Positions 19,131-28,738 of a DNA stretch of 28,824 bases are shown here, in pieces. Source of the stretch: Chara braunii (lineage: Eukaryota; Streptophyta; Charophyceae; Charales; Characeae); NCBI GenBank assembly GCA_003427395.1, contig BFEA01000217.1:473483-502306 (forward strand), read 5' to 3'. Each line of letters opens with the position of its first letter. Position 1 is the first letter of the stretch. The notes beneath the pieces are model-generated. The model saw only the letters and a list, made by a program, of their open reading frames with translations. It did no database searches and was not told the DNA's origin. Made by a program: the position numbers and the translations under genes.

Positions 19131-19855
19131 TACATCTGTTACAAGGAGCCAGAGTTACTTCAGTTCACGCAAGCTTGAACATCTATCGAGCCTGTCCACC
19201 TTCCGTAGATGGGCTCGTAATTATTAGTGATCAATGCTGCCAAAGTCACATCTTTTATGCATGGTTTAGACTGCAGTCAATCCTGACCACCTCCTGTGGA
19301 CAGCCTCGTAGTCATCACAGCCTCCACCTGTCCAGCCCAGGCTGTTTGCTGGGAGCGCGCAGTACAGTATGAATCATTCCATTGCCTTCCTTAAAACTTG
19401 TCTGTTGCCTGCATCACGGGGTGTTGCTGTGCCCTGTTGCATGAGGTCACGGCACCTCTCCCCTTGCCTGGGCTGCCCAAACTTGTTCCACTGTCCCAGC
19501 TTGTCGATCTTGGTCTTCGTCCCAGCGTCTGCAGCATCCCGCAGAGTCTAAGTTCTGCGGGGTAGGGGAAAAGGCAGGGGCGGGAAGGTGTGAACGGGGA
19601 TTGGCATATAGGAAAACTGGTCGCAGTATCCCTCCGGCATTTTGTCTTGCCCGTTTCCCCCCACAGTCACTAGTCCTTCTCAAGAGGGTTTTCCTTTTTC
19701 ACTTGTGCCCACTTCACCTACTCCTATGCTGGCATATACCACCCTCGTTTCACCCCACTGTCGCGAGTCCTCCTCTGGAGTGTTTTGCTTCCCTCTAGGA
19801 ACGTATGCCTCCATTCCATCCTTTCCGAGGTTATGATGGTGTTGTTGCGACTCGC
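19131..19855. other. unassigned segment with a weak internal duplication
   Basis: No credible gene. About 50 bases from 19653 (GTTTCCCCCCACAGTCACTAG) resemble those from 19747 (GTTTCACCCCACTGTCGCGAG), which suggests an old tandem duplication with a 94-base period. Confidence 0.4.
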
Positions 19856-20014
19856 TTAAACCACCAGTACTTCCTCGAGTCGTGCCCGTTAACGCGCCAC
19901 GATTTTAGGAAACGTACCGGCTATTACAGGAGCGCCCAAATTCATCCGACTAGAAATGTTTCTACTCTATTTTTTTTCCGCAGCCGATAGCTGGGCCAAG
20001 TACTGGTGGTTTAA
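19856..20014. mobile_element. small inverted-repeat element M1 (MITE-like, 159 bp with flanks)
   Basis: The ends are perfect inverted repeats: ACCACCAGTACTT from 19860 and AAGTACTGGTGGT ending 20010. TTAA lies on each side (19856-19859 and 20011-20014). Including the flanks the match is 17 bp. It has no coding capacity. The same terminus is found in M2 and Y. Confidence 0.72.
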
Positions 20015-20226
20015 ACCACCAGTACACAGCACTGCACACCATACATTGGCCGCAGGTGTCAGGGTGACACCGGTACCACTTCAGATCCTTCAGAGGCCGC
20101 CATATTTTTCCCATTCGGCACCCTGCCCCGCCCTGCCCTGCCCTGCCCTGCCCGGCCCTGAAATCTGAAGTTGGTGGCGATGAAATCTTTCTGCAAGGCT
20201 GGGGCCATGTACTACTGGTGGTTTAT
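20011..20226. mobile_element. small inverted-repeat element M2 (MITE-like)
   Basis: It starts at the same TTAA that ends M1 and continues ACCACCAGTAC. The right end is GTACTACTGGTGGT, ending at 20222 and followed by TTAT, one change from TTAA. It includes a (CCCTG)n minisatellite. The M1/M2 junction makes the perfect 26-bp palindrome at 20000-20025. Confidence 0.6.
20121..20160 (+). repeat. (CCCTG)n minisatellite
   Basis: About eight imperfect five-base units inside M2. Confidence 0.9.
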
Positions 20227-20458
20227 GGTGGGTACCTGGCACTACCTGCCTTTGTGGTTAGCCATTGAACACTAACATTCCTTCCATTCCATCCTCATAC
20301 TACCTCCATTGTTGTGTGAATGTCCCCTTAGAGCTTTTGTTCAGAGTGTTGCATCTGCCTTCCCGGAGACCATCCCTACATGTTATTGCGCAATTGAGTT
20401 ACTCGTTTCATTATTTGAAATGTTGCGCGTAGTTGCACAGGACACATGAGTTAGTGCC
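20227..20458. other. unassigned segment
   Basis: I see nothing in it beyond short chance frames. Confidence 0.4.
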
Positions 20459-20590
20459 ACTTTTCTTTCTTTTGTATTTTGTTCTCTTTTTTCCTTCTAA
20501 GAACACAAGCTCCAATCTATTTGTGGGGAGCCGCACGTGCTGAGAACTGGGCTCAGCTTCCCTTATGAAATACATAGAAGTTTGAGGAAA
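20459..20590 (-). repeat. hairpin repeat family, copy R3, with T-rich lead
   Basis: A T-rich run (about 20459-20498) is followed by AAGCTCCAATCTATT and the hairpin at 20539-20557 with arms GCTGAG and CTCAGC. Similarity to R5 extends about 30 bases further (TATGAAATACATAGAAGTTTGAG). Confidence 0.65.
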
Positions 20591-20620
20591 AACATGAGCA
20601 TGAAATAAACAGAGAAAACC

Positions 20621-20652
20621 AACCGTGCTGGAAACCGGGTCCATCGTCCCAT
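20621..20652 (-). repeat. hairpin repeat family, copy R4 (core only)
   Basis: Only the core is left: GTGCTGGAAACCGGGTCCATC and the CGTCCCAT tail. The hairpin at 20627-20645 has one mismatch. Confidence 0.5.
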
Positions 20653-20692
20653 GCCTTGGACTGACAAAACCAACCTTTGCAGATTTAGGACA

Positions 20693-20702
20693 TATAGTTA
20701 GC

Positions 20703-20749
<47 letters not shown>

Positions 20750-20790
20750 AAAAAAAAAGAAAAAAAAAAAAAGGATTTATAGTTAGCAAC
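20693..20790. repeat. (CAA)n and poly(A) tract between 13-bp direct repeats
   Basis: About 16 CAA units (20702-20749), then an A-rich tract to about 20772. TATAGTTAGCAAC occurs on both sides (about 20693 and 20778). This looks like an insertion consisting only of simple sequence, or slippage after duplication. Confidence 0.7.
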
Positions 20791-21037
20791 TTAGCACGTT
20801 AGTTTAGGATATTCCTTGGGCAGTAGGTCCTGTTCATGCGGCTATTCTTTGGCCGTGTCCGGCGTGTTGGCGCCATTGAGACATTTTCCTTTTCTTGGCT
20901 GACGACACAAATCAAACTATTTCTTTTTTCTTGGTTGACACAGACTGGAACACTGGATATAATAATTATAATTTCTATGGTCCCTCTAGCTGCACTGCAG
21001 GCTTTTTCGGAAAGAGCGTGCTCTGCATGTAAGATAT
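20791..21037. other. unassigned segment
   Basis: Long open frames exist on both strands (for example the minus-strand frame 20799-21290), none with a recognisable domain. Confidence 0.4.
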
Positions 21038-21694
21038 TTGGCCTTGATTCCTTTCGGCTATTCTCCAGGGGTTTCCGCTTTCGTGGATGGTGTGTTTTGG
21101 CGGACCTCGCAATCGATCGTAGGCCCGAGGAACATGTGCGGTACTCTACCGGGACCGCAATGTGATGTCGGCCCAGATACAGATCGCCAATCTGTTCCTG
21201 GACCCGTAGGGATGGTATGCAGGTCCAGGTTGTCCCCTGATCTTCTGGGTCTATCCGAGTGTATGGTGCTTCATTGTTTCTCTTCGGCATCAGACCGGTC
21301 CCATGAGGAGTCTTGGTTCTCAGCTGATGTGTTGTGTGCTTGTGTGGTGTCCGCAGCCTGTGCCTTCACCACCATCAATCTCCATCACCCTTCATCTCCA
21401 CGTTGTCTGCGGCGCGCGCTTACCTGGTTGGACAAGTCAGATATCTTTTCGTGTTCACGGAAAAATGTGACGGTTGGACCTGTCCTGTCTCAGAAACAGT
21501 GTTGGTTTTCACCGCCGAGGTGTCCAGACAAAGTTCGCAGGGCGGACGTCCCTTTAGTAGGTCTTTACCGAGGGTGTTTCCTCGAGTTGAGCACATCTTT
21601 TTTAAAGTTTTTTTCCATTTCCACCAGCCTGTTACGAGTGCCAATTGGGCAACAGTTATTGGATATTGTGGCTGTTCGAGATGATGACGGTTAG
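21038..21694 (+). CDS. unrecognised 218-codon open frame (doubtful)
   Basis: An uninterrupted frame that I do not recognise. It is Cys/Ser/Leu-rich with no clear domain, signal peptide or membrane segment. A second plus-strand frame (21334-21684) and two minus-strand frames overlap it, which argues for chance openness. It stops just before a poly(T) region. It is listed only because it is among the longer open frames in the interval outside the retroelements. Confidence 0.12.
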   Translation: MALIPFGYSPGVSAFVDGVFWRTSQSIVGPRNMCGTLPGPQCDVGPDTDRQSVPGPVGMVCRSRLSPDLLGLSECMVLHCFSSASDRSHEESWFSADVLCACVVSAACAFTTINLHHPSSPRCLRRALTWLDKSDIFSCSRKNVTVGPVLSQKQCWFSPPRCPDKVRRADVPLVGLYRGCFLELSTSFLKFFSISTSLLRVPIGQQLLDIVAVRDDDG

Positions 21695-21698
21695 CATT

Positions 21699-21731
21699 GC
21701 CTTTTTTTTATGCCTTTTTTTTTNTTTTTTT

Positions 21732-21766
<35 letters not shown>
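21699..21766 (+). repeat. poly(T) region with ATGCC interruptions and one N
   Basis: ATGCC or GCC followed by T runs recurs three times with growing run length. An unresolved base lies at 21724. Confidence 0.9.
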
Positions 21767-21947
21767 CCCCTGGACATCGGGGCGAGGTCCTCAGACTCCT
21801 CACTCCTGAATCCCCAGAACTACTGGGATCCAGACGCACAGGGCAGGGCATGATTTGGCATTTCCTGTCAGTGCCACAGTATTTCACCTCTCCTGTATTC
21901 GAGGAAGGCTGTGCAAGGAGGGGAGGAAGGAGGAGACAGGAGGAGCA
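21767..21947. other. unassigned segment
   Basis: I see no recognisable feature between the two poly(T) runs. Confidence 0.4.
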
Positions 21948-22066
21948 TTTTTTTTTTTTTTTTTTTTTTTAATGGGAACAAGGCTCCAATCTATTCATGG
22001 GGAGCAGCACGTGCTGGGAACCGGGCCCAGCGTCCCATATGGAAATTTTTACATAGAATTTTGAAA
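21948..22066 (-). repeat. hairpin repeat family, copy R5 (best copy)
   Basis: A 23-base T run (21948-21970) is followed by AATGGGAACAAGGCTCCAAT, CTATTCATGGGGAGCAG, the palindrome AGCACGTGCT and the hairpin at 22013-22031 (GCTGGG, AACCGGG loop, CCCAGC). On the minus strand this would be a short transcript-derived unit ending in poly(A), as in a SINE. No convincing tRNA A/B boxes are seen. Confidence 0.7.
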
Positions 22067-23616
22067 GTTTGAGATACCGGGGCCATAAGAAAAATTTGAG
22101 CTACTTAGAAAATTACTACGACAAAATTCAGAAATAGGCAAAGTTCAGAAAACGAATCAGAAGCCCCCCAAATCCTCTTTACCTCACTCCGGCAAGACTT
22201 ACTGCAGCAGAGCCACCATCTCCGCTGCTGCTGTACCCTATTTCCATCCTACAAGCTAGCCCCCTCACTAGTAGGACGCTTGATATCCCACCATCTGCTT
22301 CTCCGTCTTCGATTGGGCCATTCACTGACATCAAGCAATCGAAACAAAACAAGAAAAAAAAGTGGACCTCGCACCCTGGGCTGCACGTAATATACTTCCC
22401 TCAATTAAAATTCCAGATCCCAATTCTATCCATGACAAAGTCTCACGAAATTTCAGCAAATGCTATGCACTTTGGTCCAAGGTATACACCCCTTGCTTCA
22501 ATCATGTCCGAGCAACAGCACTTCAAACTGGGGCGGTGTTACTGATCAACGTGCTTTAGGGCATCAGACCCCCGCTGTGCACGCATGGCCTCAAACCGGC
22601 ACCCTCAGCCACAGGAACGAAGTCTCGTAACCACTACAACCCTTGGAGATGTTATAAAACTTGATCCATACCGGTTCTTCTGTACCCGATTGAACTTCAA
22701 TCCAGCCCACCCCCAGGGTTGTAGCGTCCTTCAACTCACACAACACACAACACACAACACACAACACATCACGGACACGGCAATCAAACGCACACTCCGC
22801 TCAAACCGCATGCAACCCACCACCGCTACTAACTCGGTCACTCCAAGCGGGCCAACTTCCCGCGGGCTCCAGACTGGGGCAGTACCAACCACAGCAGTGC
22901 CAACAAAAGATCACTGGACAGCACTGTGGACTGCAGTCAGTCTGACACTACCTGTCCTGTTTGCAGTCCTTTTTTCCCCCTTCCCTGCCACAAGGTTCAT
23001 CAGGTGGTCTGCCATGACGTGCGATATATAACATATACAATATGGGCATTTCTGCTCCACCACTTTCAATTTTACGTTGTTTCAACTTGTTTGCGAGTTG
23101 CGCTTCACTCCACTTGACTCTCTATCCATCACTCTCGATGTCACAAAGATTCCTTCGAGAGGACTCTCGATCCACTCTCCATGATTGAGATGAATTGACA
23201 GTAGTGGAGCCGACAGCCAGTGTTACGTCAAACTGAGGTACATGAGCTCCGCGCGCAGCCAATGTGAAGTCCATTTCCAATCACGTGCTTAGGTGCAGGT
23301 AACCTGCAAATGGTGAGTGTAAACAGGAGATGGACTCTACGATGAGCCACACTAGAGGGTTTCTTCACCATGCACATGGACTCGAAATTTCAAACAGCAA
23401 TATTATTGCCAGCAATATTATTGCCGAGTTGTGAATCATCTGTGCTGAAGATCGCAATAAAAGAGGCACATCATATCAGGGGAGAGTCAAATCATCCGTA
23501 TGCTCTCTAACACTGGATGATTTCTGTTCATAACGGCCTCACCACACTACTGCCGAAAGTGGCTGTTTTGGGGAGAGCAGAGTCGCCACACCAGCTCCCG
23601 GATTCCAACTGTCAGA
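22067..23616. other. unassigned segment
   Basis: No gene is recognised. A short (ACACA)n-like tract lies at about 22737-22768. The 148-codon frame at 22585-23031 crosses it and shows no domain. Two similar strings, AAACTGGGGCGGTGTTACTG (about 22527) and AGACTGGGGCAGTACCAACC (about 22871), may be parts of an old duplication. Confidence 0.4.
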
Positions 23617-23953
23617 TTGAATTCAGGAGCTGTCATCATCAGGCACCCAAGTGCACTCCGCCCCCAAAAGTCACCTCGACATCGTGCCTGCAAAGTTGCA
23701 TTTTCGGTAGACCTCCTTCGGACCTCTGCGTTTGATCCAAGATTCAGAAGCGCATGTGAATGGGACAAACATACTACTGCCAGACTGCTTCACACAGAAC
23801 GTGTCTGTGGACGTGGCAACTGTCATTTTCAGAATTGGAGAGCAGCCCGTTCGAGAGTGCAATGTGGCGAAAGGCACTCTCGAGCTGGATTTCACGTTCA
23901 AGAGCACTCCCAAAAATTTTCGTGAACTCGAGAGTGGTGTGGCGAGGTCCTAA
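23617..23953. other. possible exon-like open region, unresolved strand
   Basis: Several long frames overlap here on both strands. The plus frame 23732-23953 contains a protein-like stretch (FTQNVSVDVATVIFRIGEQP, KGTLELDFTFKSTPKNFREL). Minus frames 23671-23913 and 23774-23995 are equally open. I recognise no family, so strand and function are undecided. Confidence 0.2.
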
Positions 23954-24249
23954 CTTCATGCCATGGCCAATGGTGCATACGGACTTCAGGGTCACAGTGG
24001 CTGGTCACAGTGCCGCTGTCTTGTCTACAAGAAGGGCAAATTTTGGAGCCTTCTGCTCAATACCCCTGGTGCCATTCGTGACTGACAGAACTGCACGGTG
24101 TATGCAAAGGCCATGGAACCACAACAGAAACAAAGAAAAAAGAAAAGGAGTGTCTCTCTTTCCAGCCCTTCAGGATTCTCCAAATGATAAATCACCAAAC
24201 ATAAATGATTAAAGAATCAGCACACATCAGAGAGACAAAGATAGTTCAT
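23954..24249. other. unassigned segment left of Element C
   Basis: Nothing recognised. It is the outer flank of the Element C 3' LTR. Confidence 0.4.
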
Positions 24250-25341
24250 TATAATGAACCCAGTCTGGCAGATACTCATCAGACGTCAATCACAAGTAGT
24301 CTCGGATCTGCACAAAGTCTCCAGCTATCGTGAAGTGATATCTGAAACAGTAACTCGTTATCAATAGACGAAGAGAGTGGGGGGAGGATAGACAAGGGAG
24401 AAGGTGGAAGCGATAATCAAGGACCAAACGATAATAACCCAACCATTCCCACTCCTTCTTCGGGCTTCTTCTCCCCCGACGCCATCAATCAATAATAGTA
24501 ACAAGTCTGATAAGTTCTGATCACACAGAAGTGCCACGTCGCACTCTTATCTCATGAAGACCGTGAAGACAACAGCAGAATACTGTAACGACGTCAACCT
24601 CAGGTGAGTACCTGACCCCAATCATCCACAGATCCCGATCTCCCTCCTTGTTGCAACCAGTCACCTCATGTAGACAGCGTGGCCTATGCCGCGTCAGATG
24701 TAGAGACAGGTGGCATACGCCACATCATCAATAAAGACAGGTGGCAGCGCCACATCAGCAATGTAGACCAGTGGCATGCGCCACATCAGCAATGTAGACA
24801 GGCGGCAGCGCCACTTCAGCAATGCCTGGCGCACAGAGCAAAAACCGCCATCATGCTGCCTCAACCTCGTGTCACCGTCCACAGCGCCTGCGCACAGCCA
24901 GCGTCTAGCCAGCATCAATGCCAGCATCCAGTCACAGTCGAGCCAGCGTCCAAGCAGCACAACAAGACTGATGTTGACCACCTCGAGACCAGTCCCTTTG
25001 TAGTGTTTGATGAGGCTGTCTAGCCTTGGGTCCCCTCCCCACAGTCGTACAAATTGACTCTCAGCCGAGGGCCTGGATTGTATACAATTGCAGACTTCCC
25101 CTTGGACCTGATGCTGTCTGGTTACCTGCATGCAAATAAGTGTGCGCGTCTGACCGGCGACCTGGGCTGGGTATGCTTTGACTTTGACTGTTGGGGTCTC
25201 CGACAGTTGATTTTTGTCATTTGTACCTCGCTCAGGCCCTGAATCTTTTGCTGGGGTATTTTCCCCTTTTTGGCCTGGGCCTGGGTGTGGCCTGGCGAGG
25301 CCCTTAGTTTTTCCACGAGGCATACAACATGGGTTATTGCA
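24250..25341 (-). repeat. Element C 3' LTR (1092 bp)
   Basis: On the plus strand it begins TATAATGAACC (first G changed to A relative to TGTAATG) and ends GGTTATTGCA. By hand it differs from the Element A 3' LTR at about 25 of 400 positions in the inner half. Confidence 0.9.
24679..24833. repeat. 30/31-bp tandem array in the Element C LTR, about 5 units
   Basis: Same unit as 9531-9745 with about two fewer units. The missing units correspond to the middle, most homogeneous copies. Confidence 0.88.
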
Positions 25342-25382
25342 TTCCTGCTGGCCCAATTTTTGAGTTTCATCGCAGAAAGTCA

Positions 25383-26111
25383 TCAATTTCCTTTTAACCC
25401 ACGTTCATATGCAGTAGGTAGGAGTTCTTTCTTACTAAACCATCTGGCTTCAGATGGAGGTTGAGACCTGAACTTCACCTTATACTGCTTTTGGGGTCTT
25501 CCTCTGCCACCTGTAGAAAAATAGCCATGTTCCAAAATTTTCTCAACTCCGTATCCTCCATTCATGGAGGGTGGAAACATAGATGGCCTGTTAGGAAAGC
25601 TATCTCCTTCTACATACGGTAGCAGTTTAGACGCGTGAAAGACAGGGTAAGTCCTTAGGTGTGGGGGTTCATCGATTCGATAGGAAGGTCCATTTGCATC
25701 CCCACTCACCTTGAGAACTTTCCAGGGACCATAGTAGACAGGCAACTGTTTTTGAGACACATTTTCTTCCAAGGCAAATTCTTTTGACTTTACCCATATG
25801 CGATCTCCTTCTTGAAACTGTGAGGGCCAACGATGTTTCTTAGCCTGATCAATCATCTGAAGTTGGGCTTTCTGTATATTTTCTTTTACCTTTTTTATAT
25901 CTTCTTCATACAAAACTGCAAATTCACGGGTTTCTGGGGGTAACCTTTGAATATGGTCCCAAGATAAAGCATCAATGGAATGTTGAGGCCTCCAACCTTT
26001 ATGCAATGCGTTAGGTGTTCTTCCTGGAAGAATATGTACACTATTGTTATAAACACTAACAATCTTAGGTAGGTTCTCATCCCAATCTATTTGATCGGGT
26101 CGGACATACAT
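25383..26111 (-). pseudogene. Element C integrase C-terminus and chromodomain, best preserved copy
   Basis: An open 242-codon stretch that ends at its natural TGA, 25383. It begins in the core just after the catalytic Glu region (MYVRPDQIDWDENLPKI). It continues through HRWPSQFQEGDRIWVKSKEF, the GPY/F-like VYYGPWKVLKV and HLRTYPVFHASKLLPYV, and finishes in a chromodomain (VEKILEHGYF, QYKVKF, PPSEARWFSKKEL; about 25383-25553). A four-base gain (an extra GTAT unit) near 26105 puts it out of phase with the upstream integrase. The chromodomain would guide integration through chromatin binding. Confidence 0.87.
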
Positions 26112-26724
26112 ACATACACAAAAGTTGTTGGCATAGACGGTTCATTTGCTCAGTTTGGCCATTCGTTTTATGATGTTTACCTGACGACATGGTCAACTTG
26201 GTGTCATAGACTTCCATCAACTTTTGTCATTGTAGACTCGTGAACCGAACATCTCTGTCAAAGACGATGGTTTTGGGGGAGTCCACACTCAGAAACCCAT
26301 CGCATCTGAACTTCTGGATGACCAATTCGGTTACAACTTCGGCAGGCAAATGAATGAATATAGCATACTTTGAGAATCTATCTACGATGACCATTACCTG
26401 ATTGGTACCATTATGACTCTTAGTGAGGCTCATAAAGTCAATAGAAATGACTCACTTGGAATAGACAGTGGTCCCAGTAGTCCCCATGGATTCTCATCTG
26501 AGGGCTTGTTCCTCTGACAGACAGGACAAGTCCGCACATAAGTTAGTACATCCTCTTTCAATCTTTTCCATTCAAAGTGTTCTCGAACATCAACGTACGT
26601 CTTCTTGAAACCAAAGTGACCCTCACCATCATGACATTCCCCTATGATCAGACTCTTGATTTCTTCTTTGCGAGGAATATATAATCATTCTTGGGTTTTA
26701 TCTATGTAGAAAAGTAAGTCATTT
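26112..26724 (-). pseudogene. Element C integrase, zinc finger and catalytic core, broken
   Basis: The finger ligands CHDGEGHFG and CPVC are visible at about 26510-26640. The core piece 26227-26433 reads MSLTKSHNGTNQVMVIVDRF and KTIVFDRDVRFTS, giving a better-preserved second catalytic Asp region than Element A. A TGA at 26227-26229 stands where Element A has Trp. NGQTEQMN with the catalytic Glu follows. Small indels around 26435-26470 remove the segment with the first Asp context, so the enzyme is dead. Confidence 0.8.
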
Positions 26725-27400
26725 TCATAGGGTCCCAATGATAGGACTCCAGATAGGATCACTTTCATAACCCTTTCGTATCTGTTCCTTCAGCTCATTC
26801 CCAATATCGAGATAAGAGACAACGGTTTCAAAGCTAGACAAAGCATCCACAACCACATTAGACTTTCCTTTGATAGTTTTAAACTCAGAATCAAAGGTAT
26901 CAATGGAAGCGGACCATCTCGCTAACTTATCACGGAGCCTAGGCTGTGTCCTATAATCCATTATAGAGTGGAATGATCTGAATAGACAATAAAGTGTCTC
27001 TCTAACAAGTAGTATTTCCAGGTATCTAGTGGAGAGACCAAGGCATACAACTCCCTTTCATAGGTGAAGTTGACCACTTTCTTCGACGGAAGTCTCTTGG
27101 ACATAAACGCTATAGGTCAATATCCCTTATCGTCGTCCTGTTGTAGCACAACCCCAATCCCATACTGACTTGCGTCAGTCGTGACGATGAAAGGAAGAGA
27201 AGGGTCAACAATCTTTATGAAAGGGTAGTGAGTCAGAACATGTTTTAACTTTCTAAATGATAACTCACAATTTTTGTCCCACAACCAGGGTTTGTCATTT
27301 TTCAGCAGTCTTCTCATAGGAGCAACTATCAAGGATAAGTTTCTGACGAACTTCCTGTAGTAGCTAGCAAGTCCTGAAAAAAATCTCAGTTCAGTTATAG
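26725..27400 (-). pseudogene. Element C RNase H and end of RT, broken
   Basis: Pieces 27117-27332 (RRLLKNDKPWLWDKNCE, TTDASQYGIGVVL) and 26725-26961 (IDTFDSEFKTIKGK, NVVVDALS) correspond to the Element A RNase H domain, with a stop after the GY codons near 27114 and small indels. About 34 bases at the RNase H/integrase boundary are missing near 26720. RT is reduced to its extreme C-terminal connection (about 27335-27465). Confidence 0.8.
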
Positions 27401-27466
27401 TTTTAGATTGAGGACAATCTCGAATTGCCGTAATCTCCTTTTCCTCTGGCCTTAGTCCTTCCTCAT

Positions 27467-28738
27467 CGCCTTGAGAGTCAATGAGGTAAAAAGGGTTGTG
27501 GACGCGTTACCTTTACTCTAGTCTAAACCGCTCAGCTCAGTAGGAAAACATGCCACTCCTACTGACTACTCGCTTTTAGGTTCCTAATCAAAGGATACCA
27601 GGCGATTGCATGCCCTACGGAACCACACTTGAACATTGGCGATTGTTCGTTTTGGACTGTCATTCCTCTCATGTCATTCTCATCTTCTCCCATTGTTTCC
27701 CGAACGCAATACCGGAAAGCTCGGGGGACAAGCATGACCTTTTCGTCTTTTTTCGCTGAGTCTGGCCTCCCTTCTTGACCATCACGGTAGTGAAATTACC
27801 CTTCCCAGATTCACTGTCGCCATTACCTCCTCCTCCCTCAGACTCTTCGAGGGGTAATTTTTCCACGGTATCATCGTCAAGAACAACTAAGATGTGGTCA
27901 TGGCGCTTTTGTCGTTAGAGGAGCTGCTTCTCATACCCACCAACCGGTCAAGACTTAACCACTGAAGCATACAAACCTTTCACTTGTGCAATCATCTGCT
28001 CTCGTTGGAGAGTGAGATCACAAAATTGCCTATAGTTGTACTTACCAGACTTGGCCCTAGCCACGAGTTGTCCACGAATTGGCTTGGGCAAAGCTCGTGA
28101 GTAGATATACAAGACCTGGTTGTCTTGCAAATTCAGTCCAGGTACCTGCAAAAGACGATCCACTTCACGAGACAATGCATCAACGAAAGACCACCAATGT
28201 TTTTGCCCAATTGTGGTGAGCTCGTCAAAGGCCTTGTCGGTCGTCGTTTTGTCAAAAAATCTCTCATTTGTCTTTTGGAGAAATTGTCAGCCCACTCACC
28301 AGTATCCTTGAAATCAGCGGCATTGGTTTCGTACAACACCCGTTCCTTTACCACTCCTAGACAAAACGCGGAGAAAGCGACCTGGCTCTCGGACTCAACA
28401 AGTGCGGTCCCGACATAAGACTGGATTTCCGCAATTCACAACAATAAATTCTCATCTTCCTTGTTATACGTGAACGACAATTTCATTTTCACCTTTTCCT
28501 TTTTCTTCGGTTTTCTGCCTCCTTGGCCGCTTCTTCCTTCTTGGTGGGTTCTTCTTTCTTTTCCGCCGGTCTCTCGGGTTTTTCATTAGAACTTTCTGAC
28601 TTCTCCGACGTGACTCTCTTCATTGCATCCTTCATTAATGTTTCATGGGGTTCCTTCTTGACTACTTCCCCCCTGGTCTCCTCCTCAGTTCCTACCTTGT
28701 CTTTCCCTCTCAGGAGGTTGGTCACTGTCTCCAATAAG
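27467..28738 (-). pseudogene. gag: Element C Gag, broken
   Basis: The parts match Element A Gag in order: VGTEEETRGEVVKKEP and SEKSESSNEKPERPAEKKEE (28489-28738), VDRLLQVPGLNLQDNQVLYI and SRALPKPIRGQL (27948-28175), and EESEGGGGNGDSESGKG (27669-27866). In-frame stops lie at 27948 (Element A has Glu there), 27915, 27669 and 27660. The knuckle region near 27605-27645 has lost a base and is unreadable as CCHC. Stops at 27915 and 27660 coincide with 14279 and 14024 in Element A. Confidence 0.82.

Larger units (their letters stand above)
24250..28738 (-). mobile_element. Element C: second member of the Element A family, internally deleted and truncated
   Basis: On the minus strand it runs from Gag (high coordinates) through RNase H, integrase and chromodomain to the 3' LTR at 24250-25341. 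The 5' LTR would lie beyond the window. Compared with Element A, about 1368 bp (12469-13836 there) are missing at the junction near 27466, removing protease and most of RT. A GC-rich sequence interrupts Gag at 28739. Its left flank differs from that of Element A, so it is a separate insertion and not a segmental duplicate. Confidence 0.88.

Noticed and set aside
18647-19372. 241-codon plus-strand frame
   Set aside because: It runs through R1, a poly(T) tract and R2, shows no domain, and an alternative frame overlaps it.
21971-22045. tRNA-derived SINE head
   Set aside because: A 7-base loop recalls a tRNA T arm, but the B box match is poor and I find no A box at a suitable distance.
22585-23031. 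148-codon plus-strand frame
   Set aside because: It crosses an (ACACA)n-like tract and has no recognisable motif or neighbour support.
9108-28738. Segmental duplication of one element to give A and C
   Set aside because: The outer flanks of the two 3' LTRs are unrelated and similarity stops at the LTR edge, so these are two insertions.
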